Below are positions 8,484 through 13,244 of a stretch of DNA of 13,244 nucleotides, one piece after another (position 1 is the stretch's first letter; each line of letters begins with the position of its first letter). The DNA is from Phoronis ovalis (taxonomy: Eukaryota > Phoronida > Phoronidae). The notes beneath the pieces are model-generated. The model had not been told where the DNA came from and did no database searches. It saw only the letters and a list, made by a program, of their open reading frames with translations. The stretch lies in the NCBI GenBank assembly GCA_028565635.1, contig JAOXYB010039462.1, positions 1-13,244 on the forward strand. Reading direction: 5' to 3'. The translations under genes were made by a program, and so were the position numbers.

Positions 8484-11400
8484 GTAAGTAGAGCTCTTTT
8501 CTACATAGTTTAGTACACTCGGCTTCAAGTCTTGTCCACCAGGCGATATTGAGAGAATTTGCGATTTGCGTTTAATCCGTTTTTTACGTATAATGTATCA
8601 TTTTATGGTAAGTACTAGTGTAACTGAGGCGATGACACAAAAGTAAATGTGTTAAAAGAGTATATTATGTGTACCTTGTTACCTGGTTAGTAAAATCTTA
8701 CTTCAAATTAATATGTCATAAAATGTACATTACCCGGGTAAATTATCATCAAATGCTACAATACACGCATGTTGATAAGTAAACGTACCGAAATGATGCA
8801 ATGATTGAATGCCTGTATTTCTACAAAAAAAGTGCTATCAAGGAAAATTTTATATTTCTGTCAAAACTCTTCACAATTTTGTGACAATTACCAATATAGT
8901 TACATAAACATATAGAACACCACAAATACGCTAGCGGTTATTAAAGCAGGATCTCATATTGGTTATTCCCGGGGCTATTCGTGTTGTCGCTGTCTTGAAC
9001 CATTTAAAAGTCTGCGCACGACTCTTTGCGAAAGATCCCACTGATAGAGCTACATCTGTATATTTATAAATTCGTTTTTACGCACATAAAAATATTTGGC
9101 ATAATTTTTTTTTTAATGCGTGTCCGGTATGCTATTTCTAACGTATTAATGGAAAAGGAAAATTAAGAAGTCTCTTGTTTCATAAGACTGTATTATATTC
9201 GAAATCGTTCCACATGGAATAGTCCAAATCAGCTTGCATAATGTTATGACGTAATTCATGTCTGATTACTGGGAGAGATCTTAGTTATACTTTTATAAAG
9301 CGTGATCCTGAGAGGCTCGTGTACTTTTGAACTGTTAGTCCGTGACCGTTTGCGACTTGCAGCAAATTTACCAGCTGTGAATTCGTAACTTGCTCAAAAG
9401 CGAGGATTCCATAGGTAGGTTATATATATATACGACTGTAGCATATAATTTAATCAATTGCTGCATTGTATAATATAGGAATATCAGATATACCGAGGGA
9501 AATTATTATATAGATGCATTTTATTATCATATATTATATCATATCTGTTTAATTGCAACATGACATGAAAAATTTCAGATAAAATTTGTATTGTGTTTTT
9601 TATTATTTTAGATCGACGATGAAACTAAGGAATCTAAGAAATTCAGGGGAATGGCGCAAATTAGAAATGGACAGAAACATGGAGTAAGCTAGATTTTTTG
9701 CTATATTAAAGATTTTTTAAATCTTAGTATTTTTTTCATAGTATTTAACCACTTTAATATCAGCATTTGCATGTATCTATTGCAAATAATCTAAATTGTT
9801 TTACTAGACTTTTCATTTATTTCTATACGTCCCAAATAGTATTTCGTAATGCCACCTTTTACGCTTAATTGAAAAAAAAATTAGATATCAAGTTTTCACT
9901 TTAGAGTTAGATACCACTTTTAGTTTAATTTTCAGTCATGTTCAATACATACGGGCTAATATTTGGCTACTATAACAATATTTAGCTACTATAACAATAA
10001 TGTGAATTATCAATTACGTATACGTTGTTCCTATTTTTCAGTCCGGAAGAGCGTTCGACTTTGGACCACAGGATGAATCAGTGACACCAAATGACAATGG
10101 TCAATTGAATGGTGGCGGTGACATACTGATGCATCACGAAGCTAGGGTGCGAGCCGGCTTGGAAAGCGAAAATCCTGGCGAACGGGTGAGTTTGTGCGAA
10201 ATGAATGAATCTTTAGAACAGCTGTAAGTGTTTTAGTATTAGATAGGACAATATGCAAGGCCAAAGGAAATCATAAAGATAAGACGCACTAAAATTTTAA
10301 TATAAAATCCAAAGGGAAGCACTGCTTTTACATTTTGGTAGAGGTGTGCTACCCAAGGGTCCAAATCCTGATCCTGAACTAAACGGCCCCCCGAATTGCA
10401 AAAATACCCACCCTGAACTATTATAGGTGACAAAAATCGACTCTGAAATAGCTCAAAACGTTAAAATACCACAAAAAAGTGTAAGCATCCTGAAATACCT
10501 ACTCAGCATAAAATACCCACCCTGAATCGAAATATCTTAGAGGGTCAAAAAACAGCCTGAGTGAATGGCGACACATGTATATGTACCTTTATATTGGCAG
10601 CTGCCTCTACCGCAGAGTTACTGATGAACATTTTGTACAAAAACCCACTTAATATATGTTATGCTAGCATTTTCAAAACCGGTGCATCTGTACGCAACCT
10701 ACAAGTAGAAGTAATGCTTACGGCGGAATAATTTTATAATGGAAAAACAAACTGTTGTCAAATTCAAAACCAGCTTGTGCATCGTGGAAAACATTACCTT
10801 TATCAAGGGTATATTAAATACTAGGGTGTACATCTATTACTAATAACAAAAGTTCATATTCTGAAATATAGTAAAACTTACCAACTATTAATAATATAAA
10901 TTTAAATGTAAACAAAACTTGAGATGTCACCGTCTTTGAATTGTACGCTCTGAATTTAATGTTGATAACTTTGTACATATTTACGTTAATGTATTTACCT
11001 TTTAAGTTCCCTGGTGATGTTGGCTACAGAGGCAAGCGCAAGGTTCGCTTCAATGACTTATGGCCCAATGGTATAGTACCATGGGAGTTCGACGTCAGTC
11101 GTCCCTACATGAACCCGGCTTCAGAAGACAAAATATGGGATGCTCTTTATCACTGGGAAAATATGACGTGTTTGAGGTTTCCTTACAGAACAACCGAGAC
11201 TGATTATATTAGCGTTGGGGATGGCTCTGGGTAAGTATTCAGCTCTCAACAGTAATCAACAGGGCCTCTCGTCTTAAATTTAATGAACAAACCATGTATA
11301 AATAGTAATTATATATTTTACAAACACCGTAGAATATGTACCAGTACCGGTATGTAATATTTTGTGGAAAACACATGTTATGTTTTTATTTGATAATAAT

Positions 11401-12712
11401 GTTTATGTATTTCTTAGATGTCGTTCTTATGTTGGGAAGACAGGGGGATCACAACATATAGATCTCCTAGAAGACAATGACGGCAGTACTTGTTTGGTGG
11501 TAAGTAGAGTCACACGTGGCTAAGAAATATTATCTGTTGCAGTGCAAAAAAATAAGACAGCTTTCTGATCAAATGTGCTCAGGCTGACTGCCAGCTAAAA
11601 TATTATTTACACGTATGGTGACAAAATTTTTGGTTACATTCTAATTTTATCTTTTTTTGCGAAATACTGCAAGCTAAATGTATGCAGAATATCGAAGTCA
11701 CACAGAAGATTATATTAATGACTTTCGTCTTCATGCACTTTGGAATATACATCTTGGAGGAATATTTTTCTCGAAATTCTCTAAAAGTTATCTAGCGTTT
11801 TTAACTGATAGTTTCTCCATAGCTGCATTATATTCAAATATAACAGCGGTGTTGCTCGACACCTTTATGACAATCACAAATCTACCGTTTCCTAACCATT
11901 TTGTTAACATTACGTTTCTTACAATAACATTTAGTTAGGACTCACGATAGCTTTCAAACAAATGCAGGTGCTAATTAAGGTCGTTTGAAGAAATGCACCA
12001 CAGATAGACCTTTTCTGACTTTTCTCACTGCTACTTTGGGAATTATTTTCCCATCTGAAATTTTAAAATATCATGACAGCTGTTTAGAAAGCTGCGAAAC
12101 GAGCAGCCATACGAATTTTTCAGAAGTGAATGTTTCCTTGAGTTAAAGTTATATTTTGAACAAGCCCTTGCGTCTGCTTCTGTTATTTTGAGATGTGCTA
12201 CATATAATATCACCTCGTGTTTTTCTCCAGGTATATTAAAATCATACTTTTAGACTAAAAAATTGCAGTCTCCGGATGAATAACTATCCCGGCCGGTTGT
12301 AGACTTGTAAAGTTTCTTTAATCCGTTTTATGTTCCATTATCTCAGGCTCCTAGTCGCACGGAATCTGTTCACGCTTAGATTCAAAATGATGTTATATAC
12401 CCAGACACCATAAAGGACATTTCAAGAGTCAGATTTCAGCGTCAACAATGCTGTCAACACTGGAAACATAAAACAGACTTTAGTGCATTGCATTTCATCA
12501 ACATTTATTTTTTATTTCAGAGAGGTATCATTACTCATGAATTTGGACACGCCATTGGTTTTTACCACGAGCAGTCTCGTAGTGATCGTGATAACTTTGT
12601 TGAAATCCTGTATGGAAACATCTTACCTGGCTACGAGGGAAATTTTGGTCAATCCACCACCAACGACATGGTTAAATACGATCTAGAAAGTGATATGCAT
12701 TATAGTCTTGGG
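8292..12712 (+). CDS. secreted astacin-family (M12A) zinc metalloprotease, six coding exons, 3' end outside window
   Basis: The joined exons (8292-8483, 9612-9683, 10042-10185, 11007-11230, 11418-11499, 12521-12712) give 906 bases, 302 codons without a stop. The order is: signal peptide 1-22 (MANISWLLLVGAMFLVYTRV), Gly/Asn-rich linker 31-53, propeptide to about 147, basic processing site RGKRK (144-148), then the catalytic domain from LWPNGIVPW (154-162). The zinc site is HEFGHAIGFYHE (244-255), with H244, H248 and H254 as ligands and E245 as the catalytic base. The Met-turn is SDMHY (295-299), with the Tyr ligand. Cysteines 191, 212 and 236 match three of the four that form the conserved disulfides. 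Family knowledge: these enzymes are secreted zymogens acting in matrix processing, hatching, digestion or growth-factor activation. The final part of the domain (fourth Cys) and any EGF/CUB/ShK tail lie beyond the window, so the subfamily cannot be named. All junctions are GT-AG and in phase. Confidence 0.95.
8484..9611 (+). other. astacin intron 1, no other feature seen
   Basis: 1128 bases, AT-rich, with TA-rich low complexity around 9420-9560. No element with clear terminal repeats and no conserved reading frame. A slightly GC-richer patch near 9300-9410 has no frame or motif I recognise. Confidence 0.6.
9612..9683 (+). CDS. astacin coding exon 2 (propeptide)
   Basis: 72 bases, 24 codons (IDDETKESKKFRGMAQIRNG then QKHG), phase 0 at both ends. 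The acceptor is a T-rich TTATTTTAG and the donor GTAAGC. Charged propeptide sequence with no recognised motif. It is supported mainly by strong splice sites and phase fit, so it is less certain than the catalytic exons. Confidence 0.7.
9961..9998 (+). repeat. 19-bp tandem duplication in astacin intron 2
   Basis: ATTTGGCTACTATAACAAT (9961-9979) is followed directly by ATTTAGCTACTATAACAAT (9980-9998), one mismatch. Likely replication slippage, about 45 bases upstream of exon 3. Confidence 0.85.
10042..10185 (+). CDS. astacin coding exon 3 (propeptide, GGGDIL motif)
   Basis: 144 bases, 48 codons, phase 0 at both ends; acceptor CTATTTTTCAG, donor GTGAGT. Contains NGGGDILMHHEARV (residues 111-124), which resembles the FEGDIL segment of astacin propeptides, but with Gly in place of the usual Phe and Glu. 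The exon is less AT-rich than the introns around it, which supports coding. Confidence 0.82.
10337..10611. mobile_element. possible MITE-like element with CCCACCCTGAA subrepeats in astacin intron 3
   Basis: AAAATACCCACCCTGAA occurs exactly at 10401-10417 and 10510-10526, with degenerate CCTGAA-bearing copies between and around (for example near 10375, 10440 and 10490). GGTAGAGG at 10337-10344 is inverted at 10604-10611, a plausible but short terminal repeat. The A-run plus C-rich plus GAA layout recalls the 7935-8153 subrepeats, though the sequences differ. There is no coding potential. The boundaries are uncertain. Confidence 0.5.
11007..11230 (+). CDS. astacin coding exon 4 (processing site and start of catalytic domain)
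   Basis: 224 bases, residues 137-210 plus two bases of 211. Begins FPGDVGYRGKRKVRF, holding an FxGD motif and the basic cleavage site. It continues through LWPNGIVPWEFD, the conserved start of the mature enzyme, and WENMTCLRF (first Cys). The frame is open upstream to an ATG at 10941, but the T-rich tract and AG at 11005-11006 mark the true exon start. The donor is GTAAGT, phase 2. Confidence 0.94.
11418..11499 (+). CDS. astacin coding exon 5
   Basis: 82 bases completing Gly211 and encoding CRSYVGKTGGSQHIDLLED to STCLV. The CxSYVG and xxxCLxxG pattern is typical of the strand region before the zinc helix; the Cys residues are 212 and 236. Acceptor TATTTCTTAG, donor GTAAGT, ending in phase 0. 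Confidence 0.94.
11500..12520 (+). other. astacin intron 5, no other feature seen
   Basis: 1021 bases of AT-rich sequence. A plus-strand open frame at 11678-11938 encodes only hydrophobic low-information sequence and lacks a matching exon structure. No repeat with visible ends. Confidence 0.6.
12521..12712 (+). CDS. astacin coding exon 6 (zinc-binding helix and Met-turn)
   Basis: 192 bases, 64 codons, phase 0 at both ends; acceptor TTTATTTCAG, donor GTAAGT. Encodes RGIITHEFGHAIGFYHEQSR then SDRDNFVEI, the full astacin signature, and SDMHYSLG with the Met-turn. All catalytic and metal-binding residues are intact, so the enzyme is predicted to be active. Confidence 0.96.
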
Positions 12713-13244
12713 GTAAGTAACAAAATGCACCAAAACTTATCAGTAAGAAATCATTCGAGGTACTTGTTGCATTGCCTTCGATGCTGTTGGAAAATATATA
12801 CATTATTATTATTACTATAAAGATGAGCTGTTCCTATATATGAAAGTGTGGTTGAGACGGAAGACAATCAATCGCGCTCCATCCAAATTATCCAGCGCCG
12901 ATAAAGGCGTTATGCTGAATTAAGTTCAAATTGATATCAAAAGCTTTGTTGTAAACTTTAAACCATTGGACATCAATAGCTAATGTTCTAAGAAATCTTG
13001 AAGATCCACATTTAAGAAATATTGGTACCACATAACAGATCTTGTATTCACCATACGGGTCCATGACGGAATCTTACGGATTTTCTTGTAGAAAGTAAAT
13101 AATATCGAACAATTACACAGCAAGCTATGCATTTCAAGAGTTGTGGCAGAATGGTGATATGTATTCAGTGTATTGCTGTGTACTTGAGGTGTACTTGCTG
13201 TGTAGAGCAACACTACTGAGATCTTCTTGCATTACAATTCTTAA
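12713..13244 (+). other. astacin intron 6, cut by window edge
   Basis: Begins with donor GTAAGT. I found no acceptor followed by sequence resembling the rest of the astacin domain, so the next exon lies outside. The minus-strand open frame at 12980-13213 has no recognisable motif. Confidence 0.65.

Noticed and set aside
10941-11006. ATG at 10941 as the astacin exon start
   Set aside because: The open frame upstream of 11007 is hydrophobic intron read-through; a T-rich tract and AG at 11005-11006 precede the conserved sequence, and exons 1-3 supply the signal peptide and propeptide.

Overview
The window is animal (metazoan) nuclear DNA. Its coding sequence is split into short exons by GT-AG introns, the non-coding DNA is AT-rich, and it carries several short inverted-repeat elements plus a decayed non-LTR retrotransposon tail. 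The two recognisable genes are a PPIL1-type cyclophilin and a secreted astacin metalloprotease. The astacin sequence and the small non-autonomous elements suit a marine invertebrate, but the sequence alone does not fix the phylum.

Layout: (1) 1-1888 is mostly unexplained AT-rich DNA downstream of the cyclophilin gene, with a weak possible exon fragment at the left edge. (2) 1889-5096 on the minus strand is a complete four-exon PPIL1 gene of 167 codons; one intron uses a GC donor. Its 2.2 kb first intron holds two separate fold-back structures. The larger has a minus-strand fragment of a non-LTR retrotransposon ORF2 C-terminus lodged in its left arm. (3) 5097-8291 is the spacer between the divergently transcribed genes. 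It ends with a TATA-like box, a possible untranslated first exon, and a MITE-like element with 28 bp perfect terminal inverted repeats and internal ~33 bp subrepeats. (4) 8292-12712 on the plus strand holds six coding exons of the astacin gene, from signal peptide through propeptide, zinc site and Met-turn. The gene runs off the right edge. One astacin intron holds a second subrepeat-bearing element.

The two genes have unrelated roles: PPIL1 is a nuclear spliceosome-associated prolyl isomerase, and the astacin is a secreted zinc endopeptidase. Their head-to-head arrangement across 3.2 kb does not by itself suggest shared regulation. I found no undescribed gene system. The most unusual content is the nested fold-back element, the second hairpin element in the same intron, the GC-AG intron, and the astacin propeptide with two candidate aspartate-switch motifs.
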